Shown here piece after piece: positions 23,201 through 41,310 of a DNA stretch of 64,000 nt. Each line of letters starts with the position of its first letter. The first letter of the stretch is position 1. The translations under genes and the position numbers were made by a program. A model generated the notes under the pieces. It made no database searches. It worked only from the letters and a program-made list of their open reading frames with translations, and was not told the origin of the DNA. The stretch is from assembly GCF_020283565.1 (NCBI RefSeq), contig NC_060063.1, positions 43,856,856 to 43,920,855 on the forward strand, read 5' to 3'. Origin of the DNA: Trifolium pratense (taxonomy: Eukaryota > Streptophyta > Magnoliopsida > Fabales > Fabaceae).

Positions 23201-24531
23201 GTGGCTTGTTTAAATCCTGCTATGCTATAACGCTGCAATAGCTGTTATTTGACAACACTTTGTACTAAATAGTGTAATCGCACAATAGCAATTTTTTCAA
23301 ATTATGTTGCGCTATAGTGACGTTTATTAGACTGTGTACTTGAAGAACATAATTTAAATTGAAGCTTTTGCTATCATCAGGATGTTGCAGTTCCCTACTT
23401 ACAGTGCCTATGACAATGCTTTACGCGTGATCGGAAGGAAGGGTCGTTTGTACAGATTGGATAGGGTATGCTGCTCTACACACACATCAATGGGAAAAAA
23501 TGGAACTTTCTTACTTTTTTGTTTGTTTTCACTTGGAAAATGTTTGATTTTTTGTTTCTTTCTGTTGGTATCAGATCGATCGTTCTCATTGGGACACTGT
23601 TATTCCATACGACGGAAGAACTGTAAGTATAAATTATTACCTATCTTTGTTTCTCGTATGTCTGAAATGTCCTTACGATGACTTATTTAACACTTGAAAA
23701 TTGTGATCATAAGTATGATAATAAACTACGTATGTTATTTAAATCTCAACCATTGATTTTCGAATCATTGGCTATTCCTCATTTCAGAGGTGTCAAATTC
23801 ATGCTAATAAATCGAAAAACATAGTTCTCAAAATAGCTATCCGATAATACTTTGATTTTTGATATAGATAATGGACTAAGATTGTGGCGTGCATATTTTT
23901 AAGTTAGTTAAATGTTTCTCTTTAAACCAAATATTGCTAGTTGAAATCAATGTTGTCAATCATGGATTGCAGAAAATTGTGGATTGTTCAAATTCTGCTA
24001 CGTTATAGTGCTATAGGCACTATTTGACAATAGTTTGATCTAAATCATGTATCGCAGAACAATTGTTAAAATTACCAGCACTATAGTGCCACTATATCCA
24101 CTATTTGACGACTCCGGTTCAAATCCTATATGATTTTGTTTTATGCAAACATTACTGTCAAAACAGTGCTCTTAATCTCTTATCTAACATTGTCTGATTT
24201 TTGCTAGATTTTAATTCAAGGACTTCCAAGAAATGCACAATATGCAGACATTGAACAGATTGTGTCCGATTATGACCATGATTCATCTTCCCTCAATATG
24301 TTTCTAAGGTTAACATCAAGTATATGTCATTTTTAAATTTGTTTGATGTCTGATTTTACTATTCTCTCAAGATGATGGTGCTTTGTTTGTTTCAGAACTG
24401 GAGAGGGTAATGAACCTGTTAAAATGGCAACAGTACTTTTCCGTTCAAGGACCCAAGCAATGAATGTATTCATCGCAAAGAATGGGACATATTGCCTCAA
24501 CAATCGCATTTCGATACATGTTCTTCAGTAA
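20277..24531 (+). CDS. Predicted mitochondrial RRM-like RNA-binding protein, function unknown
   Basis: Six coding exons (20277-20430, 22960-23098, 23381-23465, 23575-23622, 24208-24308, 24396-24531) join in frame to a 220-residue protein. All introns are GT-AG. A non-coding leader exon probably ends at 20066 (ACAG|GTAATT). The N-terminus, with MGSVVRATLKKTNSS and VARFFSTEAE, has the basic, Ser-rich look of a mitochondrial presequence. Two short nucleic-acid-binding-like regions follow: one with GLTYARLTGVHKHALKTDII and FLEGCNLTLEDVK, then one with ILIQGLPRNAQYADIEQIV and VKMATVLFRSRTQAMNVFI (an RNP1-like end). A plant-specific family of short mitochondrial RRM-type proteins looks like this. 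I cannot name the gene, and ribosome association is only possible. Introns one and three hold several TEs. The start codon is the ATG at 20277; an in-frame TTG upstream is not used. Confidence 0.82.
20489..20628. mobile_element. 140-bp hAT-like MITE with perfect 8-bp TSD
   Basis: The inverted ends CTATGAAGCACGGACAC and GTATCCATGCTTCATAG are flanked by TTTGAAAT on both sides (20481-20488 and 20629-20636). The interior repeats the words GACAC and GTGTC. Confidence 0.85.
20797..21361 (+). mobile_element. LINE ORF2 C-terminal fragment, interrupted
   Basis: The translation follows the 3' end of a plant LINE ORF2: PIKLKGKFYYTAVR, then SVAEVRMLRWMCGKIRQDR, and after an interruption ERVGVAPMVENM, DGGKSK, a degenerate RGRGRPRKT and RRLIHV. 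Frameshifts and stops are present. It ends in a (TTG)n-type tail (GATTGTTGTTGTTTGTTGTT). The reverse transcriptase core is missing: a 5'-truncated, dead copy in intron 1. Confidence 0.8.
20944..21066. mobile_element. Truncated hAT-like MITE nested in the LINE fragment
   Basis: Begins CTATGAAGCACGAACACGG like the 140-bp MITE upstream. It splits the LINE reading between IRQDRL and ERVGVAP. The right terminus is lost. A third, partial CTATGAAGCAC match lies at 21491. Confidence 0.6.
22534..22761 (-). mobile_element. tRNA-derived SINE (family A, copy 3) with 17-bp TSD
   Basis: Perfect duplication of CATATGTGTGCACATTT (22517-22533 and 22762-22778). On the minus strand: A-box-like GGTCTAGTGGTGTTGGC, B box GAGTTCGATTCCC and tail GTGCCAATTTCGGTGGGC. 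Two extra modules with GGTATCCGGCC and CTCTGTATGGAC follow, in a different order from copy 1. It lies in intron 1 of the RRM-like gene. Confidence 0.92.
22792..22845. mobile_element. 54-bp miniature Stowaway derivative
   Basis: CTCCCTCTGGTCTC and GAGACCGGAGAGAG are inverted ends with a TA on each side and only about 26 bp between them. Confidence 0.65.
23174..23340. repeat. GTTGTCAA-family short repeat, copy 1
   Basis: Contains TTGTCAAACACGGATTGCAG and GCTGTTATTTGACAAC, then a second CGCTATAGTG unit. Related to copies at 23951-24115 and 34020-34192. It looks like a small MITE ending in TTGACAAC. Confidence 0.5.
23951..24115. repeat. GTTGTCAA-family short repeat, copy 2
   Basis: TGTTGTCAATCATGGATTGC to CACTATTTGACGAC, with the same inner order as copy 1. 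Confidence 0.5.
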
Positions 24532-24908
24532 TACTAATACAAGATCCTCGTCATGCTGGTGTTGTTGGAGCACTGATTTTATAGCTCAGAGTAGTAAAAT
24601 TTATTTGTGATTTATGATTTCGTAACGGCTTTTATGATGCATGAAAATGTTTAGAATTGTTGCATATTGGGAACCATATGAATTGAAAAAACATCTGACC
24701 AAGCAAATAATTTTTGTAATTGATCACATTGTTTCAATCACGTGTTGCAATGTCATTCAATTAAGGTTTTTAAATGAGTTGAAAGTGTATTATTGGTTGC
24801 ATGATATACATACGTTTATAAATTGAGTTTAGGAATTTGTAACAAAATATAAGCAATGTCTGTCAAAGAATTTTTGGACCAAATACACTAACTTTGACTG
24901 CTTTTTGC

Positions 24909-24975
24909 TACTCCCTCCGGTCATTATTATAAGGAACACTTTGTGACATTTTCCAATTCAATATTTTTTAGGAAA
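24909..24975. repeat. Solo Stowaway-like terminus
   Basis: TACTCCCTCCGGTCATTATTA start without a matching right end. Confidence 0.4.
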
Positions 24976-25657
24976 TTTGATTATAGGCAACTTATGATTT
25001 TTAAGTATTACAAATTTACCATGCTGCTCTCCACAAGTTATGCCCCTGACTCGTTGGGAAAAATTGGATTTCCCTTGCAAATACACGTTTAGATCAGCAT
25101 GATAATCTCAAACTACAATTTAGATTCAAATCTACAACTACAACGTTTCAAAGGCAAACTAGTCACCATATATGTGATAGTTATATGAACTTTTTCAGTA
25201 AATTCTGCATCTTGTGCTGGACTACAATTTTGCGTTAGTAGTGTTATGTGTTTTTATCTATAACTTTGCAAAATTCTAGTGTCCATTGTTGGTTTTACTC
25301 ACAAATGATTGTTCACGAGCTTCTCTTCTTTCACGCTTTTTTTTTTAAGGTGTAGATGGAATGATAAATACCGCCTAAAAACTCACATATGAGAGATTTC
25401 AAGGTCGAAACTAGTTAACCACAGAAATTCATTATATTTTCTTTAAACAATGATACATTTTTCTAATTCAAGACTTTGTTAGCATTTTTTCTTTTTCAAT
25501 ACTACTTATATCATATCAACAGTTACACAGACAATAACATCCAAATGTTCTGTAATGTATGCAATAATTAGGTAATTTGATTCTGTCAACCTAAGATGTT
25601 TAAGTATTAAGGTAAATCTCTTAAGTATTTGTTTCCTTACAATGAGAACATAATCCT

Positions 25658-31794
<6,137 letters not shown>

Positions 31795-31949
31795 TATTTT
31801 CGGATTTCGATCAGTACTATTTTTCTCTCATGTTTTCTTTTTTCTTTTTTTAATTAATTGGATTTAATTGTTGATAAATATAATAAAGAGCATAAAAGCA
31901 TTTTCTGTCACAAAAAAAAAGCATAAAAACATTTAAGAATTAATCGTTA

Positions 31950-32112
31950 GTTGGTCAGTGGTGATTGATACTGAACTTGGTAGTGAGAACTACGGTTCGA
32001 TTTCCCGCAATTAAGATCGGTAGGAAGCTGTAACCACTTGATGTCAAAACTGACCCATGAACCAGATTATACGGTCCAGTGAGTTGGATACTGTGGTGAC
32101 AAAAAAAAAACA
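31950..32112 (+). mobile_element. tRNA-derived SINE (family B, copy 2)
   Basis: A-box-like TAGTTGGTCAGTGGTGA, B box GGTTCGATTTCCC, AACCACTTGATGTCAAAACT and a poly(A) tail. Matches 15890-16010. Confidence 0.7.
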
Positions 32113-32114
32113 TT

Positions 32115-33750
32115 TAAGAAGAGAGAAAAAAAAATTAAATGAATGAATATTATGCATGTTATAAATACAAAGTAATTGTAAATTTTAACTCTTATTATAT
32201 TTAGGTGTATATCTATTATCTATCAAATAATTGATTTTTTAAAATAATTACATAAAAATTTATAATATTCGATTATCTTATGGGAAAATTATAAATTAAA
32301 TCATTTACCACTTTGAAATTAGACAAGTAACATACAAAAAAATGTTAATTGTTTGTTTAGTCTCTCCTTTAATTTGTCTTCATTTATTCTTTTGTATTTT
32401 CTTCTGTTTCTTTCATCTTTATGCACACATATATAAAATAAAACACACTTTTGCAAACACAAGGGTACCCAAAAAAGTTACTCTCTAACTATTAACGGAT
32501 AGGTTTAATTGCAGCTTTAATCTCCCTATTTTTTTTATTTTGCATAATTGGTCCCCTATTTAAAAATTTAACAGTTTTGGTCCTTCCATCAAATATTGTG
32601 TTTAAAATATGGTGATACAACATTTTCTAAATAAGGTTATAAAGTAATTATCTTACAATTTCATCGATATTGATATTTTCTCATTATTAGATTATATACC
32701 ACATCTTTTAAAACATATTACATCGTCAATTTATAGTTAAAAAATATGATAGAGAGACCAAAAATGATTAGGTTTGATTCTCACTGTATACAAATTTATT
32801 TTTTTTAAAATATGAAACTACAATAAAAAGAGAATGAAAATGATTAGATTTAGGGTTAGCTTATCGAAATAAGCTTAAAATATAATAGATTACAATTGAA
32901 GCACATGCTTTAGTGATTGAAAAACTTTATTGTAAGCAAATGATGCGGGTTCGATTCCTACTGTAGATTTTTTTTTTTTTTTAATATAAAACTACAATAA
33001 AAAAAAAAAAGGAAAATGATTAGATTTAAGGTTAGCTTATCGGAAGCTTAGAATATAAGAGATATAATAGCTTTCTTTTCATAAACTCCTAATAGTTTAT
33101 TATCATATCATATACCTTAACTTATGCAGAATGTATCATCTTTCTCTTTGATTGTATAAAAATATTGTTCACAAGAGAAGTTATAAGAGCTTTAAAAAAA
33201 TCTTATGTCACATTGTTGAATACTTAATATGTTATAATAAAATCACATCATTCTATATTATAATAAAATCACACAAGTAACACGGTGCAAAAAACAATGT
33301 CAACAGATCACAGGTTGATTGTAACATAATCATATCATGCAACATGAGAAATACTTATTTAGAGACATGCAACATATCTTTTCTCCTCACCTGTGTTGTG
33401 TTACAAGACAACCTAAGATACTGTACATAAATTAATTAATCCTTCCTAATACAATTTTTCATAATGTCATAGTAACCAAAGAATTCACCACTGTGGACTA
33501 CAACAACTACAGAAACATGAAACTATGGTGCTACCATTTTTCTCCTCCTAACTAGCTAATAAATTATCAGCACTGCAGCTAGTTGCGGTGCTCACACGAT
33601 AGTTGCAGTGCTCACACGATCCATATACTATGGAGCAGTATTCACAAATACAGCATTCAAGATGAAAAACTAGCTACTTTGAAATTCCCATGATTTATAT
33701 GAAATGGATAGCAAAAGGGGATGAATGATTTCAAATAAGGAGCACTAGGA
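32115..33750. other. AT-rich intergenic stretch and 3' flank of the SWP73-like gene
   Basis: No gene seen. It holds a SINE-like B box (GGGTTCGATTCC at about 32948) next to a T run, and one MITE-like terminus near 32500 (GGTTTAATTGCAGC..GGTCCCC). A short direct repeat lies at 33580-33620 (AGTTGC(A/G)GTGCTCACACGAT twice). Confidence 0.4.
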
Positions 33751-33762
33751 CAACTCTAGGTA

Positions 33763-36003
33763 TCATGTGCTTCCTGGAGCATCACTTCCTGCAGCTGGTT
33801 TGCGATTCAAATATCGAATAACAGCATCTTCAACCCTGCTCAAAGTTGTTAAAACAAGATGTAAAATTTTATATGTTAATTGATATAGTAGTTAAAGTAT
33901 TCATAAAACATTGAAAAGGAAAACAAATCAATTCAAGTCTTATTTTAACTGGCAAATGAATAAAAGAAAACGCAACCATACATTTTAAAACATTTGAAAT
34001 TAAATCCTATCATGGCCATATCAGTGTTGTGGATGGTATAAAAGAGCAGTTTGTTCAAATTCCGCTAAGCTACAGTGCCACTATAGCTGCTACTTGACAA
34101 TAATTGTACTGAATTAATGTACAGTGGAACAATAGGGATTTGTTCAAATTCCGCTATGCTATAGCAGCACAGCTCAGCTACTTGACAACGCTGAGCCATA
34201 TGACATGAAAATAGGTGTATAAAACCAACGGTCCAACTAACATATATACCAATATTATATCTTATTTTGAGTAAAGCACAACTAATTCCAGCGGACGATG
34301 ATGAATTAATTTGCAATTAAAGATGGTAGCGAGCAAAGGAGACATGCAAAAAACAAAATATAAAATAAAATAAAACAATGGAGGACAAAAAACTGAGCAG
34401 AGATAGATCTCAAAGCTTACCATGGTTGGTTGAAAAAATCTGCTCGGCGCTCTTTTTCAGCACTGCGACTAGGTTCTCCAGCTGCAGCTTTCAGATCCCT
34501 GCTTTGAGATTCAATCAAGGCATTAATAAATTCTACTGGAGATTGACTGAAACCAAGAAAGAATGCCCGTCTCCTACGGTGCTCATGGATTTTTCTAATG
34601 ATTCCACATATAGCTTCATCACATGTTTCGATCTCTTTGTTCTTCTCAACATTAGCCAATAATGCAGACAACTCCCTCTGAATAGGAAAAGGAACATCGA
34701 CCGTTACATCATAACAAGCACTCCCAGCTGGACTATTTCCCGATAGTTTAATCTGGTGCTCCAAAACTATAGGCGCTGGAGGGAACAAATGGTGTGATAT
34801 TCTCTGCGAAACCGTTGTAAACTTCACTTTTTCTTCCCCAAATACTTTCTGAAGAGCCTGATCGCAGTGAAAGAAAGAAGGGTCATTAGGGTTTTGCAGT
34901 TTTCTAGCCTTCACATAGTGCCATATCGCAGCAATAATTCTTGGACGGGTTTCAACCTCAATACCAAGAACTTCAGTCAATGCTGGCGAAAGCTTAAACT
35001 TCTCAGGTGCATAATTCATTTCCAGACGTATATTCACCAGAAATTCTTTATCCCCTTTCCTCTTCACTTCAAAACCCTCTTGAGGACTGGGTGATCGAGA
35101 ATTCTCCCACACAATAACATGGTTATCGGGATATAGCCTCTGATCCAAAGAAATGATTACTCTTTTGAAAAAAGCCGAGAACTTTGGATACATCGGAGAC
35201 GACTTTTGAACTACACCCGGCTGATCAGGGTCAATACCATCTTCCAATATCCTCCCAACTACCTTCAGTGTCCATGTCGGAGGCTCAGCATTTGGTTTCA
35301 TAGGTATCGTGCGAATTTGATTCGCAAAAGTGTTAAATACATAGATACGAAGAGTTTTCTGAATACAAGGCGGATTCTTCAGCGCTTCCTGAATATCAAC
35401 CTTCTTTCTAGAAAGCGCAGCATCAACACGAGACTCAAACTCAAGAAGCTGTGTATAAAGAGCAGATTCTGGCAGTATAGCAGCCACCCTTTCCTGCAAC
35501 TGTTTCTCAGGAAGCTTCTGCTTCTTCCTCCGTGCAGCAGGCGTGAGTTCCATTGGTCTCAACGGTGAAAAATTATTCTGAGGCAAAAACCCAACAGGCC
35601 TCATAGGTGGTTTAAAAGGACCACGTTTCACACTACCACTCCCCGGTGTGGACATCGACGACGACGAAACTCCCAAATTCCCTAAACCACCAACCTGATT
35701 CTGGTTAAGAGTCAACCCTTGAGCTTGCAAATGAGCTTGGAGTTGAGCATGAGCTACTGCCGCAGCTTGCGCATGAGCTGCCTGAGCCTTAGATTGTGCT
35801 TGGACAATAGCATGAGCTTGAGACTGTGGAAACTGCCCTTGAAAACTAGCAGCAATTTGAGCTTGGGCTTGGGCTTGAGCTTGAGCCTGGGCTTGTGAAA
35901 ACACAGGATTTGTAGACATAGAAGGTGAAGGTATTCCAGCATTACCAAATGATGATGAAGAGGCACCAATGCCTTTAGAAGTGTTATTATTGTTCACAGA
36001 CAT
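33763..36003 (-). CDS. SWP73: SWI/SNF complex subunit, SWP73/BAF60 type (SWIB domain)
   Basis: Two coding exons (36003-34421 and 33835-33763) join across a GT-AG intron in phase 2 to 551 residues. The N-terminus, [13 protein letters not shown], is followed by a long Gln-Ala repeat region (about residues 37-95) and a basic patch ([10 protein letters not shown]). Next come the conserved BAF60 region with [17 protein letters not shown], the SWIB domain (about 335-408, [20 protein letters not shown] to [15 protein letters not shown]) and the C-terminal [16 protein letters not shown]60 proteins are non-catalytic nuclear subunits linking SWI/SNF remodellers to transcription factors. An upstream in-frame Met exists, but it lies beyond a likely 5'-UTR splice acceptor, and MSVNNNN matches plant relatives. 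A leader intron probably spans 36250-36016. Length and domain order are normal. Confidence 0.92.
34020..34192. repeat. GTTGTCAA-family short repeat, copy 3
   Basis: Two inner units with TTTGTTCAAATTCCGCTA, each ending in CTACTTGACAA; inside the intron of the SWP73-like gene. Confidence 0.5.
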
Positions 36004-36359
36004 CACTATCCAAAATCTAATCAACAAAAAGAGACAAAACCAAAAATCAATAAAATAAAATAAAATCTTTAAGACCCAAATGAAAAAATCTTAACTTTAT
36101 GTAACAATCTCAATCATGAACCAAGTGGGGGACAAAATCCAACAAATTCAAATGTTAAAATTCATAACTTTGTAAAAATCCTAAATTTACGTTCTCAAAA
36201 ATGGAAAGAACAAAAATCACTGACTTTGAATCCAAATCAAGTAGTGTTTACCTCGATCTGGATTTAGGTTGATCCACTGACTCTGAAAACTTTGATCTTC
36301 GCTTGAATAGAGTTTTGGAGAGTGAATTAGGGTTTGGTGTGAGAGAGAGATGAGTTGAA

Positions 36360-37150
36360 TTAGGGTTTGATGAGTGAAAATTGAGAAGAGAAAGAAGTGA
36401 ATTGGAGAAATTGAAGAGAGTGTGACAGATTGAGAATCGTGAATTTTGAGGAAGATGATGATGGTGAAGTTTTGCTAGGGTTTGGAAAATGGCTCAAATT
36501 CGAGAGGGAGACAGGCTCATCAAATGGTCCATGATGGGCCATTTTCTTCAATAGTTAGATTTACATAGCTACATGGTACTTATTATATACCTTCTGCACA
36601 TGAATTTTTTCACTTTCCTCCACCTATACCTGAGACGTGAGACATCATCCCAATTCCCAACTTCTCTCTCCTGATCACCTCTACATTCTACACTCATTTC
36701 TTCGACAGCTATGTAAGTAAAGTCTGATCAAGAAATTATTCCACTCAAAAACCGAACCTGGTTCTCCCGAAATCAGTCATTTTTGGTGAAACTCATCTAA
36801 CACAATATTTATTATTTATAATTAATATTTACTATTATAATTAATAATTCTCTATAAAGCTAACACCTAATTTGTTCCGGATCTCGTTATTGAAGTTTAA
36901 ACTCGTTATCAAAATTCTTTAAGTTTATCAGAAATTAAAATTACTTGATTAAAGTAGAAAAAAACACTTTTTTGGTTCAGAATAGATGAAGATGCTTATT
37001 TAACTAAAGCATGTGTGTATGTACTGCAACTCTCAGACCCAAGTTTCTTTCTTCCAAACCTCTTATTTGTGCCGGCAATGAGGGAATAACAGTGATGGAT
37101 CTGAAAAGTGAAATGAAACAAGGGTTGCAACATAAACGTTATTACTAATA
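36360..37150. other. Upstream region of the SWP73-like gene
   Basis: Divergent flank with GA/CT-rich leader sequence near 36330-36420 and AT-rich DNA beyond. No gene recognised. Confidence 0.4.
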
Positions 37151-37163
37151 TACTAGTTTAAAT

Positions 37164-37752
37164 ACTAGTTTAAAACTCCGTGCATCGAGTCGAGAATTTT
37201 ATTTGTTATTTGAGTTTGTCACTATATTAATGTAAAACATTTATTTAAAATTAAATAAAATTATTTATTTGAAATTATTTATATAAATGAAATTATTGTA
37301 TTAATTATTTATTGTAAATTTATTTATTGATTTTTTATGTTTCAGTTACAAATAATAGTCCCGTGTATATTTTTTTTTAAAAAAAATATTTATGTTTCTT
37401 TTTTTTATGAAAAATATTGTTTGTCCTTTTTTTTTAGAGTATTGTTTTATATTTCTATATTCCTCTTTTTATGCGGTTTTTTCTTATTTTTCTATATTTT
37501 TTTTATTGACTAAACTTTCTATAAATTTTTTATTGTTTTTTTCCCTGTTTTTATGTATATAGATTGTTTTGTTTTGTTCCTATCTATAATTTTTTTTTGT
37601 TCCTAATTTTAAGCATATCATTTTTCTATATTTTATTTTAATATTTTTTTAGTGAAATTACAATGAAGGATATAAAACTTGCAACGTGGTTAAAAGTAAT
37701 AAGGATAAATTAGTAATTTTGGTGGTAATCGATTTTAATATATTAGTAGAAT
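37164..37752 (-). mobile_element. Helitron-like element, left arm of head-to-head pair
   Basis: Minus-strand copy of the element at about 44640-45161. It begins ACTAG at 37164 (the minus-strand CTAGT end), followed by a decayed hairpin (CCGTGCATCGAG) and GATATTTGAG-like flank. It shares TTTGTCACTATATTAATG, TAATAGTCCCGTGTATAT and TTGCAACGTGGTTAAAAG with the other copies. Confidence 0.6.
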
Positions 37753-38138
37753 ATTATTTAGTAGATTAAAATCGATTACCACCAATGTTACTAAATTATC
37801 CTTATTACTTTTAATCACGTTGCAAGTTTTATATCCTTCATTGTAATTTCACTAAAAAAAATAAAAATAGAAAATATATAGAAAGAATATAAGATAAATA
37901 CAAAAAAAAAATGATATGCTTAAAAATAGAAACAAAACATATTATAGATTGGAACAAAACAGAACAATTTATCCTCATAAAAATAGCAACAAAATAAATT
38001 AATACGATAAACTCAATTAAAGAAAGAGAATAAAATAGACAATAAAAATAATTATATAAAAAATAAGATGAATATGCATAAAATTAAATAGAAACATAAA
38101 CAATATTTTTCATAAAAAAAAACAATATACTATTAACT

Positions 38139-38176
<38 letters not shown>

Positions 38177-38285
38177 AATAAAGTTAATTACTAACAAATT
38201 TACTAAATTATCCTAAATATTCATAATCAAATTTCTATTTTTTTATTAAAATTATACACAGACTATTATTTGTAACGGATATACA
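37753..38285 (+). mobile_element. Helitron-like element, right arm of head-to-head pair, 3'-truncated
   Basis: Plus-strand copy of the same family, joined head to head with the left arm near 37752. It runs through ATCGATTACCACC and TTGCAAGTTTTATATCC and ends after ACTATTATTTGTAAC, so the 3' terminus is missing. It includes an (AAT)n microsatellite at 38143-38175. Confidence 0.6.
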
Positions 38286-38289
38286 GTGA

Positions 38290-40779
38290 ACCTAAAAAAT
38301 GTATTTTTTCTTATAAAGTGTTACGGAGGGAGTATAATACACACTTAATCACATTATATTGTTTTTTTCCAAAATATATTTTACATCAAACAAAATATTT
38401 AAGTTTGAGCTTAATTTCACAAAACAACAAAACAAAGTCTCTTTTGTCTAAATAAAAGTTACTAAAGTAGATGTAAGAGCTTGAAAGGCACGTTTCATAT
38501 CCCGAATGGAATTTGAAATTTCAACATATTCATGGAAAAAAAAAAGTGATAGATGTCAAATTTTGATGCTAATGAAACAATAATTTATTAGAAGAATGAT
38601 ATTAACCGCATGCAATCCATGATTAATCAACTTGCCCTCTTTTGCTTTATTTGTCGATACTGATAGTTGATCTTTGCCTCTCTCTTTTTGAGGGATTTTC
38701 TCGTTCTCATGGTGTCTTTGAGGGGCTCTAGTTTTGGTGGTTGTTTGCCTTGTTGTTTGTAATTTTATTTGTCTATTTGTTTTTATTTTTTATTTTACTA
38801 TAGAGATTGTTAGGTTCTGGTGGAATGTACTTCTGATGTCTTTTTATTTTTCGGAAACTTCTCTTGTATTGTTTTCGTTTTTATATTTATATATTATATA
38901 TTTGCTATTCAAGAAAAAAATTCTAGATTTAATATAATATTTGATTAATGAATATCCTCTTTCTAATCTTCATATATAAAGAGTAGTTAAAATATGATCG
39001 TGCATAAATAGAGTATCAATTAAGAGTTCTATGTTAAATATGAGATGACCTAAATATGAGTAGTTTATACATAGAGAAAGTATTTACAAGCCGACGTTTT
39101 AAGGCTGAGTTAAGTATGATCTAAAATTTTAAGATTATATCGTAGTTTGTTTCAAAATCACTGAATCACCTTCAATTAAATTTCTGTTAATTACTCATAT
39201 AATTTATATTTACGTACCAAATTCAATAACAATGCACGTTAATTAAAATGTGTGTTAAGAGTCTAACAACATTGAACTTTTAATTTTTTTTTCTGCAATC
39301 ACACAAAAATATGTTCTATATATAAACTACCTTAATTAACTTTCAGCTATAAACTATAAAATCTCTCTTTTTTATCTGCATGGCAGGTACACCAAATGAT
39401 TGAACATTAAGTAATTCTATGTTGAGATTCTAAATTGAAACTTTATTATTGGCATGCTGTAAGGCCTGACATAATACAAAGAATCAAATAAGCTCAATTC
39501 CCAAAATATCACCAATATGTACCATGTACATGTAGTAGTATGACAGCTGATACTGAAAATGAAATTCAATCAGCAGAACAAACACAAATAATTGAAAGAA
39601 GAAGCTCAGTATGTGTGACATAAAAAAATGGAATTTTTTAAAAAAAAATTATACAAAATATGAGAAATAAAAACAGTTATAATTTGATAGAAATTTAGTA
39701 AGTGTACTAAATTGTTGTCGAGTAATAAAATTAAAGTTCGTATTCACATGGATTGTTTCAATCTCGACAAAACAATTAAATTAATTTAGGATTAATGATT
39801 AAAATGCAAGGGGGTTTTTCTTGGTTTGATGTTTGATCATAAACTTTGGAAATAACTTAGGATTCAAAGTAATAAAAAAACGGCGATTGATCCTTTTGGT
39901 TTATCTAATTACTATTTATCTTGGTAATTTCATGTATGGTAACAAAGTACTCAATTTAGTTTCATGATTAGATTAAAACACAATTGATTATGCCCTATGT
40001 CTTGGTAACATAATCTTCTCCCCTTAATCATTAATCCCTAATGTCTTAGGATGATTGATGATCAAGTGAGGAATAAAAACTTTAATTATTTAAATCTCAA
40101 TTAACAATCCAAAATGTCTTAAGCGAAAGTCAATTGATCAATTATTCCTAGATCGACAATTTATTCTATCGTCATAGTAAAACAAATCATTGAAATCATC
40201 ATATAAGTTGCAAATTCATACAAAGCATTAAGCACAAGGAATAATCAATAGAAAATAACTTCGTAGTTCATTAATCATATCAAATGACAATCACAAGGTT
40301 CAAGATCAAATGTAGTTAGAATCTCCTAAAGATCAATCATGAAAATTTAGCTGCTCATAATTAAATTAATAAGCAACATAATTAAGAGAAGAACAAGACC
40401 AGAAACTATGTTGCTGCTTGTTGAATCCCCTTTTGTTTGTTATGGTGATGTCCATTTAATACATGTCCACCAATGAAATTAGACACCTTTCTTTTTGGAT
40501 CGGGTCAACCAGCCTATAAGCCCATCATTCCTTTTAATTTGGCCATGATATTAAAATAGTGTACTCCACTTTGGTCAAACACAATATGTCAATGACTTCA
40601 CAAAACAAAAGGTACACAAAACGTTAATAGAGAAAAATCCTTAAATGACTCGATAAACCAAAAATTGCAATTTATTTAAAATGACCCTAAATTAAATATT
40701 AAACTAATAAAATTTGGTTAAAAGCTTAATTAAAAAGACTCTAAAAATATTGATCGATGAGAACTCATCATAATTCATT

Positions 40780-40780
<1 letters not shown>
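38290..40780. other. AT-rich intergenic stretch
   Basis: A Stowaway right terminus (TTACGGAGGGAGTA, about 38325), a T-rich LINE-3'-end-like stretch (38690-38930), a decayed TRIM-like piece near 39085 (ACAAGCCGACGTTTTAAGG) and otherwise nothing recognised. No gene. Confidence 0.35.

Positions 40781-40823
<43 letters not shown>
40781..40823. repeat. (CA)n(TA)n microsatellite
   Basis: About ten CA units followed directly by about eleven TA units. Confidence 0.95.
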
Positions 40824-40849
40824 GAATGAAAAAGCATTATATAATTAAT

Positions 40850-41310
40850 AATAGTTTTAAATATGTTTTTCGTTCGTATAAAAAATTACGTGTTTTCATC
40901 CTAAATTTTTATTTTATTTTGTTTTTAGTCTTTAATGACCAATTTATGTTTATTTTATGCTTAAACGGTCTTTTGATCATCGTAAGTTGGCATGTTTTTG
41001 TTTTTAATCCTGTATTTTTTTTAGCAATTCAACCTTGTATGTTAAAATCTTTTGGTTTTAGTCCCTAAAATTAAAATTGGTAGGAAATCCACAGTAAAAA
41101 TGCGGATTTTCCTTTGAATTGTCATACGGATTTAAAATCTGCATGTTTCCTACGGATTTTTCTACAAATTTTCCTACGGATTTTAGCTTTAAGGACTAAA
41201 AGCAAAAACACGACAACTTACAGAGATGAATTCCTTAAAATAAAAGAAAAAAAAACAATGACTAAAAGCAAAAACACACCAACTTACAAGGACCAAAATA
41301 TCATTTAAAC
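40850..41310. mobile_element. Probable MITE with TTTTAG(T)C / GACTAAAA ends
   Basis: Left words TTTTTAGTCTTTAATGACC and ATCGTAAGTTGGCATG are inverted on the right as GACTAAAAGCAAAAACAC and CAACTTACAAGG. The middle repeats TCCTACGGATTTT. Limits are approximate. Confidence 0.45.

Noticed and set aside
34867..35568. Plus-strand ORFs opposite the SWP73-like gene
   Set aside because: Antisense shadows of a clearly coding SWIB-domain exon.
36360..36551. 63-codon minus-strand ORF upstream of the SWP73-like gene
   Set aside because: Overlaps the leader of that gene; Ser/Pro-rich and without a family match.
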